Source: Arenibacter latericius DSM 15913 (GTDB taxonomy: Bacteria; Bacteroidota; Bacteroidia; Flavobacteriales; Flavobacteriaceae). From it: 64,000 bases of DNA. Both the position numbers and the translations under genes were made by a program. The DNA is taken from NCBI RefSeq assembly GCF_000424985.1, contig NZ_KE384285.1:42791-106790 (forward strand), in the 5' to 3' direction. Numbering within the stretch: position 1 is the stretch's first letter; each line of letters opens with the position of its first letter. Below the pieces are notes generated by a model, which saw only the letters and a list, made by a program, of their open reading frames with translations, did not search any database and was not told the origin of the DNA. Positions 18,379 through 26,686 of the stretch are shown piece after piece.

Positions 18379-19143
18379 TTATTTAATGATTTGCTTCACG
18401 AAATCTCCAATGGAATCAGTGCCGTTTTTGGTGATATGTTTTATAAAGGCCGAACCTATAATCGCACCTTTAGCCCATTTTGTGGCCTGCTGGAAGGTTT
18501 CGGAATTACTAATTCCAAACCCAATAATCTGTGGGGTGTTTAATTCCATCTTCGCTATTCTCTTAAAATAGGATTCTTGAACGTTACCAAAGCCATCTGA
18601 AGACCCGGTAACACTGGCGGAACTCACCATATATATAAATCCTTCCGATGCGGCATCTATTTGTGCAATTCTAGCATCACTAGTTTGTGGTGTAATTAGA
18701 AAAATATTGATTAAGCCGTATTTTTTAAAAATAGCCTCATATTGCTCCTGATATACATCTAGTGGCAAATCGGGTAAAATGAGTCCGTCTATGCCTACTT
18801 CCTGACATTTTTTGCAAAATGCCTCTACTCCATATTGTAAAATAGGATTAAAATATCCCATTATCACTAAAGGAATGTTTACCGATGATCTTATATCCTT
18901 TAATTGGTCAAACAAAATGGCGGTAGTCATTCCGTTTTTTAAGGCTTGGGTAGAGCTCGCTTGTATGGTTGGCCCATCGGCTAGGGGATCGCTAAAAGGC
19001 AATCCTATCTCTATCATATCTACTCCATTACTTTCCAGATCCTGGATTATTTTAACGGTATCATTTAAATTGGGATAACCAGCCGTAAAATATATAGAGA
19101 ATAGCTTTTTATCTGATTGTAATTTTTGATGTATTCTGTTCAT
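18379..19143 (-). CDS. trpA: tryptophan synthase alpha subunit
   Basis: Cleaves indole-3-glycerol phosphate to indole and glyceraldehyde 3-phosphate, and passes indole through a tunnel to TrpB. The 254 residues contain IEIGLPFSDPLADGP with the catalytic Glu45 and Asp56 (equivalent to Glu49/Asp60 of Salmonella). The phosphate-binding GFGIS segment is near the C-terminus. It is the last biosynthetic gene of the operon, 50 nt after trpB. Confidence 0.97.
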   Translation of the reverse strand: MNRIHQKLQSDKKLFSIYFTAGYPNLNDTVKIIQDLESNGVDMIEIGLPFSDPLADGPTIQASSTQALKNGMTTAILFDQLKDIRSSVNIPLVIMGYFNPILQYGVEAFCKKCQEVGIDGLILPDLPLDVYQEQYEAIFKKYGLINIFLITPQTSDARIAQIDAASEGFIYMVSSASVTGSSDGFGNVQESYFKRIAKMELNTPQIIGFGISNSETFQQATKWAKGAIIGSAFIKHITKNGTDSIGDFVKQIIK

Positions 19144-19193
19144 TCCAAAAGTATTTTTAGGATTCCAACAAATGAGGGAATCATATCTTTAGC

Positions 19194-20375
19194 TTATAGC
19201 TCAAAGTATTTTATATAGGTGCTTAAATCTTTATCCCCACGGCCAGATAGGTTTATTACTACCACGTCATCTGGTTTAAAGGCTCTAGTTTTTAAAATGG
19301 CAAAAGCATGTGAAGATTCTATGGCCGGAATAATACCTTCTAATTTGCAGAGTTCCATTCCCGCTTCCATTGCTGCATCATCGGTTATTGGGATAAATTC
19401 TGCTCTTCCCGTTTTATACAGGTGGGCATGCATAGGTCCAACACCAGGGTAATCTAATCCAGCAGAAATAGAGTAGGGTTCGGTTATCTGCCCATCGGGG
19501 GTCTGCATTAAAAGCGTTTTGCAGCCATGGATAATTCCTTCTTTCCCTAAAACTGATGTAGCAGCACTTTCGCCACTATCTACTCCTTTACCAGCAGCTT
19601 CTACCGCAATAATGCCAACTTCTTCTTCGTGTAAGAAATGATAGAAGGTTCCGGCGGCATTACTGCCACCACCAACACAGGCTACTACATAATCTGGATT
19701 CTCCTTGCCTTCTAGCTCTTTTAGTTGCCATTTTATCTCTTCAGAAATAATAGACTGAAATCTAGTAACCATATCGGGGTAGGGGTGAGGGCCAATGGCA
19801 GAACCTATAATATAATGGGTGTCCACAGGGTTGTTAATCCAATCTCTAATTGCCTCGTTGGTAGCATCTTTTAGGGTTCTGCTACCAGAAAGTGCTGGTC
19901 TTACCTCGGCACCTAACATTTTCATTCTGGCTACGTTAGGGGCTTGTCTCGCAATGTCGATTTCCCCCATATAAACAATGCATTCCATTCCCATAAGAGC
20001 GCAGACAGTAGCAGTGGCTACTCCATGCTGTCCGGCACCGGTCTCCGCAATTATTCTGGTTTTTCCCAAACGCTTTGCCATAAGAATCTGTCCAATAGTA
20101 TTATTCACCTTATGGGCTCCGGTATGGTTAAGGTCTTCGCGTTTTAGATATATTTTGGTGTTGTATTTTTCTGAAAGGCGCTTGGCAAAAAATAAGGGAG
20201 AAGGCCTACCTACGTAGCTCTTCAACAATTGATCAAACTCCGCCTTAAAGGACGGCTCTTCCATTACTTTTAAATACTGCTGCCTTAGATTCTCTACATT
20301 AGGATAGAGCATCTCCGGAATAAACGCTCCACCAAATTCGCCGTAATATCCCTTTTCGTCTACGTTATAATTCAT
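19194..20375 (-). CDS. trpB: tryptophan synthase beta subunit
   Basis: PLP enzyme that condenses indole with serine to give tryptophan. The 393 residues contain the PLP lysine Lys89 in HTGAHKVNN and the phosphate-binding CVGGGSNAAG loop. The C-terminal NLSGRGDKD follows, all as in TrpB1-type enzymes. It is separated from trpF by a 59-bp spacer that carries the short repeat element described at 20392-20437. Confidence 0.97.
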   Translation of the reverse strand: MNYNVDEKGYYGEFGGAFIPEMLYPNVENLRQQYLKVMEEPSFKAEFDQLLKSYVGRPSPLFFAKRLSEKYNTKIYLKREDLNHTGAHKVNNTIGQILMAKRLGKTRIIAETGAGQHGVATATVCALMGMECIVYMGEIDIARQAPNVARMKMLGAEVRPALSGSRTLKDATNEAIRDWINNPVDTHYIIGSAIGPHPYPDMVTRFQSIISEEIKWQLKELEGKENPDYVVACVGGGSNAAGTFYHFLHEEEVGIIAVEAAGKGVDSGESAATSVLGKEGIIHGCKTLLMQTPDGQITEPYSISAGLDYPGVGPMHAHLYKTGRAEFIPITDDAAMEAGMELCKLEGIIPAIESSHAFAILKTRAFKPDDVVVINLSGRGDKDLSTYIKYFEL

Positions 20376-20391
20376 GGTTTCTTAGTATATA

Positions 20392-20437
20392 GTATTGAGT
20401 ACAAAGTATTGAGTATTTAGATTCTCAATACTCACTA
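20392..20437. repeat. trpF-trpB spacer repeat (GTATTGAGTA copies plus one CTCACTA heptamer)
   Basis: GTATTGAGTA occurs twice directly (20392-20401 and 20406-20415), and CTCAATAC (20424-20431) is inverted to the second copy. It is followed by CTCACTA (20431-20437). Read on the trp coding strand this begins TAGTGAG, with its TAG being the trpF stop codon. The same heptamer is amplified after trpG. The inverted pair could form an 8-bp hairpin in the mRNA. Confidence 0.7.
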
Positions 20438-21091
20438 CTTAAAACTCATTACTTCTTTTTTAAAATCTTTTAACTTTTCAACTTCTTTTAATCCCGGTGC
20501 GGATTCAAACCTACTGTTAACATCAATGGCGTAGCAGTATTTAGATTCCGGTCTTTGTAGAAAGTCTTTTATTTTCTCTATTTCTTCTAGTCCTATTCCC
20601 CCACTTAAAAAGTAGGGTTTTTTGGAGGGGGATTTTTTTAATATTTCCCAACTAAATGCATACCCATTACCCCCTGGAAGTTTTCCTTTGGTGTCGAATA
20701 AAAAATAATCGCACACCTCCTCATAGGCTTCCAATACACTAAAATTAAAATTGTCCTTTATGGAAAAAACTTTAATGATTTCTAATTCCTTTTCTGTGGC
20801 TTCTGATATAGGTTTATAGGCTTGCCTTAGTTCCTTACAGAATTCTGGGCTCTCCTTTCCATGGAGTTGAATAGTCTGTAAACCGTACTGATTTATTTTC
20901 TCTAGGATATCCTCTAAGGGTGAATCCACAAAAACACCAACCTTTTTAATGTTATTTGGAATATCGGCAAGAGTGGAATTAAAGAATCGGGATGAGGGTT
21001 TCCAAAAAATAAATCCAAGATAATCCGGTTGTAGGCTGGCTACTTCCAGCATATTATCCGGGTATTTCATGCCACATACTTTTAGTTTCAT
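20435..21091 (-). CDS. trpF: phosphoribosylanthranilate isomerase
   Basis: Isomerises phosphoribosylanthranilate to the ribulose form. The 218 residues form a TIM barrel with the catalytic Cys6 in LKVCGMKY and the general acid Asp in the AIDVNSRFE segment near the C-terminus. An insertion rich in charged residues (about 90-108) makes it slightly longer than E. coli-type domains. The start overlaps the trpC stop by 4 bp (ATGA), so the two are translationally coupled. Confidence 0.96.
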   Translation of the reverse strand: MKLKVCGMKYPDNMLEVASLQPDYLGFIFWKPSSRFFNSTLADIPNNIKKVGVFVDSPLEDILEKINQYGLQTIQLHGKESPEFCKELRQAYKPISEATEKELEIIKVFSIKDNFNFSVLEAYEEVCDYFLFDTKGKLPGGNGYAFSWEILKKSPSKKPYFLSGGIGLEEIEKIKDFLQRPESKYCYAIDVNSRFESAPGLKEVEKLKDFKKEVMSFK

Positions 21092-21873
21092 GAGGTTATC
21101 TGTTTTATAAATTGGGTAGCACTTTCACCAGGGTTGTCGGTCTTCATAAAATTCTCTCCTATTAGAAATCCTTCAAATCCATAGGGCTGTAGCTCTTTAA
21201 TGGCTTCTACCGAACTTATTCCGCTTTCGGAAACCTTGACAAAATCATTTGGGATAAGCGTAGAAAGGGTTTTACTGGTTTCTAGGCTCACCGTAAAAGT
21301 TTTTAAATCCCTATTGTTTACCCCTAGGAGGTCTAAGCTGGGCATTATGGATTTCTGTAGCTCTTCTTCATTGTGCACCTCTAGAAGGACCTCTAGTCCT
21401 AAACTTTTTGCAAACTGGGAGAGGGTTTTAATCTCTTCTCTGGTTAGTATAGCGGCTATTAAGAGAATAACATCGGCGCCATAGGCCTTGGCTTCTAAAA
21501 TCTGATATTCATCAATAACAAATTCCTTGCGCAACAACGGTAGCTGTACAGAGGCCCTGGCGAGCAAAAGATCGTCCATAGATCCTCCAAAATATTTACC
21601 ATCAGTTAAAACGGACATCCCGCAAGCTCCTGCATTTTCGTATCCTGTGGCTACTTCAAAAACACTATTATTCTGATTGATTACCGCTTTGGACGGGGAT
21701 CTTCGCTTGTGTTCCGCAATAATGCCACTGTTGCTATTCCTAAGGTTATGCACCAAGGAATTGGTAGTTCTTTCGAACAAAACGGTAGCTTCTAACTGAG
21801 AAACAGGAACAATGGTTTTTTTTAGTTCCACCTCTTTACGCTTATCAATAACTATTTTGTCCAGTATATTCAT
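21088..21873 (-). CDS. trpC: indole-3-glycerol phosphate synthase
   Basis: Closes the indole ring to give indole-3-glycerol phosphate. The 261 residues contain the family segments IAEHKRRSPSKA (catalytic Lys), VLTDGKYFGG, GVNNRDLKTF and VSESGISS in TIM-barrel order. It is separate from trpF here, whereas the two are fused in E. coli. There is a 30-nt gap to trpD upstream and a 4-bp overlap with trpF downstream. Confidence 0.97.
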   Translation of the reverse strand: MNILDKIVIDKRKEVELKKTIVPVSQLEATVLFERTTNSLVHNLRNSNSGIIAEHKRRSPSKAVINQNNSVFEVATGYENAGACGMSVLTDGKYFGGSMDDLLLARASVQLPLLRKEFVIDEYQILEAKAYGADVILLIAAILTREEIKTLSQFAKSLGLEVLLEVHNEEELQKSIMPSLDLLGVNNRDLKTFTVSLETSKTLSTLIPNDFVKVSESGISSVEAIKELQPYGFEGFLIGENFMKTDNPGESATQFIKQITS

Positions 21874-21903
21874 GTCTATATTTTAATTGAAGGAGGAATA
21901 ATT

Positions 21904-22899
21904 TTAATTACTACTTAGGGTTTGTAATTTTTTAAGTACTTGCAGCCCTTTCCCACTTACTAGGGATTCCTTGGCTAGCTCAAAGCCTTCCATTGGGTCA
22001 ATACCTTTCACAGTGGCAATTGCGACACCCGCATTGGCGCAGACTACATTATTCTGTGCTGAGGTTCCCTTGCCACTAAGTACATCCATAAACACTTTTG
22101 CCGATTCTTCAATACTCTCACCACCCACAATTTCGGAAGGGGAGATTATATCAACCCCAAAATCTGCAGGCTTTAACATGGTCTCAGTGGTATTGGTGAT
22201 GGTCTTGGTATTACAAGTCAGGGAAATTTCATCATATCCATCTAAGGCATGTAATATGGTGAAGTTTTTGTCTGTCTTTTGATATAGGTAACCGTACATT
22301 CTGGCAAGTTCTAAATTGAATACCCCTACCATTTGATTTTTTGGAAAAGCCGGATTAACCATAGGCCCCAACATATTGAAGAAAGTTTTGACTGCTAACT
22401 CTTTCCGGATGGGGGCTACGTTTTTCATGGCGGGGTGAAATAAGGGGGCATGCAGCACGCAAATTCCACTTTCTGCCAAACATTTCTCTAAGAAACCAGG
22501 GGCATTACTGAATTTAATGCCTAAAAACTCCATTACATTGCTACTTCCACATTTAGAAGAAACACCGTAATTCCCATGTTTTGTTACATGAACACCAGCT
22601 CCTGCGGTTACAAAACTTGCAAGTGTAGAGATATTAAAGGTATCTTTTCCGTCCCCTCCAGTACCACACAGGTCCACGGGGTTGTATTGCGATAGGTCTA
22701 CTGCCAAACACAGTTCTAGTAGCGCATCCCTAAATCCTTCCAATTCTTCTATAGTAACGCTTCGCATCATATAGACCGTTAGGAAAGCGGCAATCTGACT
22801 GGTGTTATAATCTCCTTTTGCTATATTGACTAATACCTGTTTTGCTACCTCCTTGGGAAGTACATCATGGTTGATTAGACTATTTAGTATGTCTTTCAT
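21904..22899 (-). CDS. trpD: anthranilate phosphoribosyltransferase
   Basis: Transfers phosphoribose from PRPP to anthranilate. The 331 residues carry the PRPP motif GTGGDGKDTFN (79-89) and the KHGNYGVSSKCGS anthranilate-site segment. It is a stand-alone enzyme, not fused to TrpG. It is separated from trpG by a 140-bp spacer holding the TAGTGAG heptamer array. Confidence 0.97.
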   Translation of the reverse strand: MKDILNSLINHDVLPKEVAKQVLVNIAKGDYNTSQIAAFLTVYMMRSVTIEELEGFRDALLELCLAVDLSQYNPVDLCGTGGDGKDTFNISTLASFVTAGAGVHVTKHGNYGVSSKCGSSNVMEFLGIKFSNAPGFLEKCLAESGICVLHAPLFHPAMKNVAPIRKELAVKTFFNMLGPMVNPAFPKNQMVGVFNLELARMYGYLYQKTDKNFTILHALDGYDEISLTCNTKTITNTTETMLKPADFGVDIISPSEIVGGESIEESAKVFMDVLSGKGTSAQNNVVCANAGVAIATVKGIDPMEGFELAKESLVSGKGLQVLKKLQTLSSN

Positions 22900-22990
22900 T
22901 TCTTGTTTTTTCTATTTAGGTGCTAGGGATAAAAAATTCAGATTAAACCGATATTATTCCCTGTATTTTCCTCAAATTATATTAATATCA

Positions 22991-23039
22991 CTCACTACTC
23001 ACTACTCACTACTCACTACTCACTACTCACTACTCACTA
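22991..23039. repeat. seven-copy heptamer tandem array (CTCACTA / TAGTGAG)
   Basis: CTCACTA is repeated exactly seven times (49 bp) in the trpG-trpD spacer and abuts the trpG stop codon. On the coding strand it reads TAGTGAG repeated, which places stop codons in all three frames immediately after trpG. One copy of the same heptamer follows the trpF stop. Copy number is likely variable between strains by slippage. Confidence 0.9.
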
Positions 23040-23654
23040 CTAATTTCTAACCCAATTTTTTAGTATCTCCTTGCCCATAGGGGTAAGTACAGATTCTGGG
23101 TGAAATTGTACCGCGCTTACGTCGTAGCTAGTATGGCGCAAGGACATTATCTGTCCGTTCTCGTCGTAGGAGGTTGCTATTAAAACTTCTGGAAGCTTTG
23201 GATCTACTACCCAGGAATGATAACGGCCCACCTCAAGTTCCTTAGGTAAGCCTGCAAATAGCACATCGTCTTCTACAACTTTTATTTTAGTAGCTACACC
23301 ATGGAATACTTGATCTAAATTGATTAGGTTACCGCCAAAAACCTCGGCTATAGCTTGCTGTCCCAAACACACACCAAAAATACTTTTTGTTGGGGCATAT
23401 TGGGTAATAATAGCTTTAAGTAATCCGGCTTCATCAGGGATGCCTGGACCAGGGGATAAAACAATTTTATCAAAAGCTGCCACTTCATCAAGGGTTATTT
23501 GGTCATTTCTTCTTACCACCACTTCACAGTCTAGATCTTCTAGATAATGTACTAAGTTATAGGTAAAGCTATCGTAATTATCTATGACAAGGATGGCTCC
23601 TTTATGTGTCTCCATAGAGGAAGTGGACTTTGTTTTATGTTGATTATTATCCAT
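23040..23654 (-). CDS. trpG: anthranilate synthase glutaminase component
   Basis: Class I glutamine amidotransferase that delivers ammonia to TrpE. The 204-residue frame contains VIDNYDSFTYNLVHYL, the nucleophile Cys96 in GVCLGQQ, and the His185/Glu187 pair in FHPES. The first 13-18 residues are not conserved. A second ATG at 23615 (METHKGAILVIDN) may be the true start, giving 191 residues. It is the second gene of the operon, 77 nt after trpE. Confidence 0.95.
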   Translation of the reverse strand: MDNNQHKTKSTSSMETHKGAILVIDNYDSFTYNLVHYLEDLDCEVVVRRNDQITLDEVAAFDKIVLSPGPGIPDEAGLLKAIITQYAPTKSIFGVCLGQQAIAEVFGGNLINLDQVFHGVATKIKVVEDDVLFAGLPKELEVGRYHSWVVDPKLPEVLIATSYDENGQIMSLRHTSYDVSAVQFHPESVLTPMGKEILKNWVRN

Positions 23655-23731
23655 GCGTATCGGGTATTGTTCTATTTCTTGTTGATTTTATGTCTTTCTA
23701 CTTTAGTTCTAGATAATTTCCGTCAATGGAG

Positions 23732-25129
23732 TTATATAGATTCTGCTATTTCCAATGCTTTGGTAAGCGCACCTAATTTGTTGTAAGTTTCCTGTAGTTC
23801 ATTTTCAGGATCTGAGGCGGCTACCAATCCCGCTCCTGCCTGATAATGTAATTGATGGTTTTTACTTAAAAAGGTACGGATCATTATAGCGTGATTAAAA
23901 TTGCCGTTAAAGTCCATAAATCCAATGGCACCTCCATAATAGCCGCGGTTGGTTTTCTCATATTTTTCTATCAGCTGCATGGCCATGTGTTTAGGGGCGC
24001 CACTAAGAGTACCTGCAGGAAAGGTATCTGCTACAACTTTCATGGTAGAGACCTCTGGTTTCTTCTGTCCTGTTACCTTTGATACCAGATGGATAACATG
24101 GGAGAAGAATTGAACCTCTCTATAATTCTCCACATTTACCATGCTTCCATTTCTACTTAGGTCGTTTCTGGCTAGGTCAACTAACATTACATGTTCACTA
24201 TTCTCCTTATCGTCTACCTTTAATTTCTTAGCCAGTTCTGCATCTTGTTCGTCGTTTCCTGTTCGTTTAAAGGTACCTGCAATAGGATGTATCTCGGCCT
24301 TGCCATCTTTTACGACCAATTGAGCTTCGGGCGAACTTCCAAATATTTTAAAATCGCCATAATCAAAATAGAACAAATAGGGCGATGGGTTGATGGAACG
24401 TAGCGCTCGGTAAACATTAAATTCGTCCCCCTTAAATTTTTGAGAAAATCGCTTAGACAATACTAACTGAAAAACATCTCCCCTATGGCAATGTTGCTTT
24501 GCCAATGCTACTTGCTCCTTGTATTCATTGTCCTGAATATTAGAAACTGCAACGCCACTTTTACTAAAGTTATAAGAGGCAAAGTTTTTAGCATTAAGGA
24601 TTTGTTCTATCTCCGCTATATTGTTTTCAGATTCATAACAATGTGCAAAAATATAGGCTTCATTTTTAAAATGGTTGATGGCTACTATATTACTATATAC
24701 GGCATAATAGATATCTGGGATGGCAATGCTATTGTCTTTTTTAGAAATAGTGATATCCTCAAAATATCTAACCGCATCATAAGCCATATAACCAAAAAGC
24801 CCATTATTTATAAACTTGAAATCGTTGTCGGAAACTTGGAACCTTTGACTGAATTGGTGTAGTAGTGCAGGGATGTCGGTATCCTTGTTTACTGGGGTCT
24901 CTTCTGTTGTGCCATCAGGGAATTGCTGTACTAATAATTCATTCTCCAGAGTAATAGATGCAATTGGATTACAGCAGATATAAGAGAAACTATTATCATT
25001 TGCATGGTAATCACTACTTTCCAATAATATGCTATTAGGAAAGCGGTCCCTTATTTTTAAATATACACTAACCGGTGTTATAGTGTCTGCAAGGATCTTC
25101 TTATGGTATGATACTAAAGGGTATTTCAT
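23732..25129 (-). CDS. trpE: anthranilate synthase component I
   Basis: Converts chorismate and ammonia to anthranilate, the committed step of tryptophan synthesis. The 465 residues carry the feedback-site motif LLES (35-38), the chorismate-binding domain with IAGTFKRTGNDEQD, and the C-terminal GAGLVAASDPENE block. LLES suggests allosteric inhibition by Trp. It is the first structural gene after the leader peptide and attenuator, so it is under both feedback and attenuation control. Confidence 0.97.
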   Translation of the reverse strand: MKYPLVSYHKKILADTITPVSVYLKIRDRFPNSILLESSDYHANDNSFSYICCNPIASITLENELLVQQFPDGTTEETPVNKDTDIPALLHQFSQRFQVSDNDFKFINNGLFGYMAYDAVRYFEDITISKKDNSIAIPDIYYAVYSNIVAINHFKNEAYIFAHCYESENNIAEIEQILNAKNFASYNFSKSGVAVSNIQDNEYKEQVALAKQHCHRGDVFQLVLSKRFSQKFKGDEFNVYRALRSINPSPYLFYFDYGDFKIFGSSPEAQLVVKDGKAEIHPIAGTFKRTGNDEQDAELAKKLKVDDKENSEHVMLVDLARNDLSRNGSMVNVENYREVQFFSHVIHLVSKVTGQKKPEVSTMKVVADTFPAGTLSGAPKHMAMQLIEKYEKTNRGYYGGAIGFMDFNGNFNHAIMIRTFLSKNHQLHYQAGAGLVAASDPENELQETYNKLGALTKALEIAESI

Positions 25130-25183
25130 TTTAAATCTTTTATTTCTTTCCTACAATTGGAGTTATAATTTAATTGATAAACG

Positions 25184-25215
25184 AAAAAAGGCTTGTCGTG
25201 ATGACAAGCCTTTTT
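25184..25215 (-). terminator. trp attenuator (intrinsic terminator in the leader)
   Basis: GGCTTGTC and GACAAGCC form an 8-bp perfect GC-rich stem with a 5-nt loop, extended by A/T pairs. On the minus strand six Ts follow (25184-25189). It lies 29 nt after the stop of the leader peptide and 54 nt before trpE. The leader-peptide 3' end contains TCGTGA, complementary to TCACGA spanning the loop and arm of this hairpin, which could compete as an antiterminator. Confidence 0.9.
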
Positions 25216-25244
25216 AATATAGTTATACTACAATAGTGCTCTGC

Positions 25245-25301
25245 TCACGATGTTTTTCGTAAGTTGATCCACCACCAAGTATTTGATATAGAGTTTTTCA
25301 T
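25245..25301 (-). CDS. trpL: trp operon leader peptide with three consecutive Trp codons
   Basis: An 18-codon open frame on the minus strand reads MKNSISNTWWWINLRKTS and ends TGA. The three TGG codons occupy 25269-25277. It sits between a consensus promoter and the attenuator upstream of trpE, the architecture of ribosome-mediated attenuation: scarce charged tRNA-Trp stalls the ribosome at WWW and changes leader folding so that transcription continues into trpE. The ATG is 8 nt after the -7 element, so the mRNA has almost no 5' leader. The gene is invisible to normal length filters. Confidence 0.9.
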   Translation of the reverse strand: MKNSISNTWWWINLRKTS

Positions 25302-25309
25302 TGTGTAGC

Positions 25310-25340
25310 CAAATATAGGAATGAATTTTAAAACTACAAA
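25310..25340 (-). promoter_or_regulatory. trp operon promoter
   Basis: On the minus strand TTTG (25337-25340), exactly 19 bp, then TATATTTG (25310-25317) matches the Bacteroidota consensus TTTG-N19-TAnnTTTG at every fixed base. It lies 8 nt before the leader-peptide ATG and just downstream of the YceI-gene terminator. Confidence 0.9.
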
Positions 25341-25361
25341 CGAACTGTTACGTAAAAAATA

Positions 25362-25386
25362 AAAAACCCCACAAATGTGAGGTTTT
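25362..25386 (-). terminator. intrinsic terminator of the YceI gene
   Basis: On the minus strand AACCTCAC-ATTT-GTGGGGTT forms a stem (one G.T pair) followed by a run of six Ts. It begins about 18 nt after the YceI stop codon and insulates the trp promoter from upstream transcription. Confidence 0.85.
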
Positions 25387-25404
25387 AAACATGGGGGAAA
25401 TTTC

Positions 25405-25983
25405 TTAGAATACTAGATCTACAACTAAATCAAATTCGTCATAAATGGTTTTGTCTCCTAAATTATCAAAGAAACTACCAGATCCGTATTTAACATCGTA
25501 TAAAGAACGGTCTACCTTCAAAGACGCAGTAGCTTTGTTTCCGTATATAGAAAGATCAAAAGTAATTGGATTGGTCTTACCTTTTATAGTAAGGTTCCCA
25601 GTTACTTCATAAGAATTCTTTCCTTTTGGGGTAACTTTTGTGAAAACTAATTTAGAGGTTGCATATTTATCTACACCAAAGAAATCGTCAGATTTTAAGT
25701 GACCCTCTAATTTTCCTTTATATTCTCCTTCTAAGTCATGAGAAACTAAAGTAGTCATGTCTACAACAAATTCGCCTCCGGTTAGTTGATCGTCGTTAAA
25801 AGTGAAAGAACCTTCTTTTAGGTCAATAACTCCATAATGTGATCCAGTAACTTTATATCCTTTCCAGGTAACGGTACTCTCTGATACTTTTACCTCTTTT
25901 TTATCGTTTTCTACTGGGTTAGAAGCGGTTGCTGTGAAACCTGTTACTACTGCTAATACTAATGTTAATGCAATTTTTCTCAT
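25405..25983 (-). CDS. YceI-family periplasmic protein
   Basis: A 192-residue secreted protein with a signal peptide (about 1-20, ending TATAS) followed by a YceI lipocalin-like beta barrel. Family features are VSESTVTWKGYKVTGSHYG at the start of the barrel, the FTFNDDQLTGGEFVVDM segment and VTGNLTIKGKTNPITFDLS. YceI proteins bind isoprenoid-type lipids such as polyisoprenoid quinones; the ligand here is unknown. It is on the same strand as the upstream nitroreductase and MarR genes (34-bp gap) and closed by a strong terminator, so it is probably the last gene of a marR-led operon. Confidence 0.92.
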   Translation of the reverse strand: MRKIALTLVLAVVTGFTATASNPVENDKKEVKVSESTVTWKGYKVTGSHYGVIDLKEGSFTFNDDQLTGGEFVVDMTTLVSHDLEGEYKGKLEGHLKSDDFFGVDKYATSKLVFTKVTPKGKNSYEVTGNLTIKGKTNPITFDLSIYGNKATASLKVDRSLYDVKYGSGSFFDNLGDKTIYDEFDLVVDLVF

Positions 25984-26017
25984 AATTCTACTATTTGTAT
26001 TTGTGTTTATATTTAAT

Positions 26018-26650
26018 TTATATGTGGGTAATTAATTCTTTTTTAGACTTTCTTACTTTTTTATTGTGTTGGGTGATGTCTTCATCAGATCTATGGCCTA
26101 TAGCTACCAACACTGCGGCGTTTAAACTCTTTTCGGTAAGTCCAAGGATTTCATTTACATCTGGAGCGTCAAATCCTTCCATTGGGCAACTATCTATTTT
26201 AAGGTCTGCGGCTGCAGATAATAGATTCCCTAGAGCAAGATATGCTTGTCTTGCTGTCCAAGCAGCTTTTTCAGTCTCGGGTAATGTAACCAGTTTAGAT
26301 TTCATAAAGTCTGCATAACCTCCTAAATCTTCAAGAGGAATATTGCGAGTAGTGCTTACTTTCTCTAAATAATTATCTACTAATTCCTCCCCAAAATTGG
26401 ATTGATGTGCTAAAACGATAACATGTGATGACTCGGTGATCTGAGCTTGTCCCCATGCGGCAGGTTTTAGTTTTTCTCGCACCTCTTTATCTTCAATAAC
26501 AAAGACTTCATAAGGCTGTAACCCGTAAGAAGAAGCGCTTAAGGAAATCGCATCCAATAAGCTTTCTAGTTTTTCGGGTGATACTTTTTTGGTAGTATCA
26601 AATTTTTTGGTGGCATAACGCCAATTTAAGTTATCTATGTAGTTGCTCAT
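26018..26650 (-). CDS. NAD(P)H-dependent nitroreductase-family oxidoreductase
   Basis: FMN-dependent enzyme, 210 residues, similar to NfsB. The start NLNWRYATKKFDTTKKVS carries the FMN-phosphate Arg. LSASSYGLQPYEVFVIED forms the next FMN contact, and the C-terminal half has CPMEGFDAPDVNEILGL. Family members reduce nitroaromatics and quinones; the physiological substrate cannot be read from sequence. It lies between a MarR regulator and a YceI gene on one strand, suggesting a redox or quinone stress response. Confidence 0.93.
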   Translation of the reverse strand: MSNYIDNLNWRYATKKFDTTKKVSPEKLESLLDAISLSASSYGLQPYEVFVIEDKEVREKLKPAAWGQAQITESSHVIVLAHQSNFGEELVDNYLEKVSTTRNIPLEDLGGYADFMKSKLVTLPETEKAAWTARQAYLALGNLLSAAADLKIDSCPMEGFDAPDVNEILGLTEKSLNAAVLVAIGHRSDEDITQHNKKVRKSKKELITHI

Positions 26651-26686
26651 CTTTAATATATAGGTATAGTATTTTAATTTTTATTT

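Noticed and set aside
22991..23039. CRISPR-like repeat array
   Set aside because: Seven-bp units without spacers are a microsatellite-type tandem repeat, not CRISPR, and no cas genes occur.
22826..23050. 74-codon plus-strand frame ending in a repeated THYSLLTTHYSLLTT pattern
   Set aside because: It is the translation of the CTCACTA array opposite trpD, not a gene.
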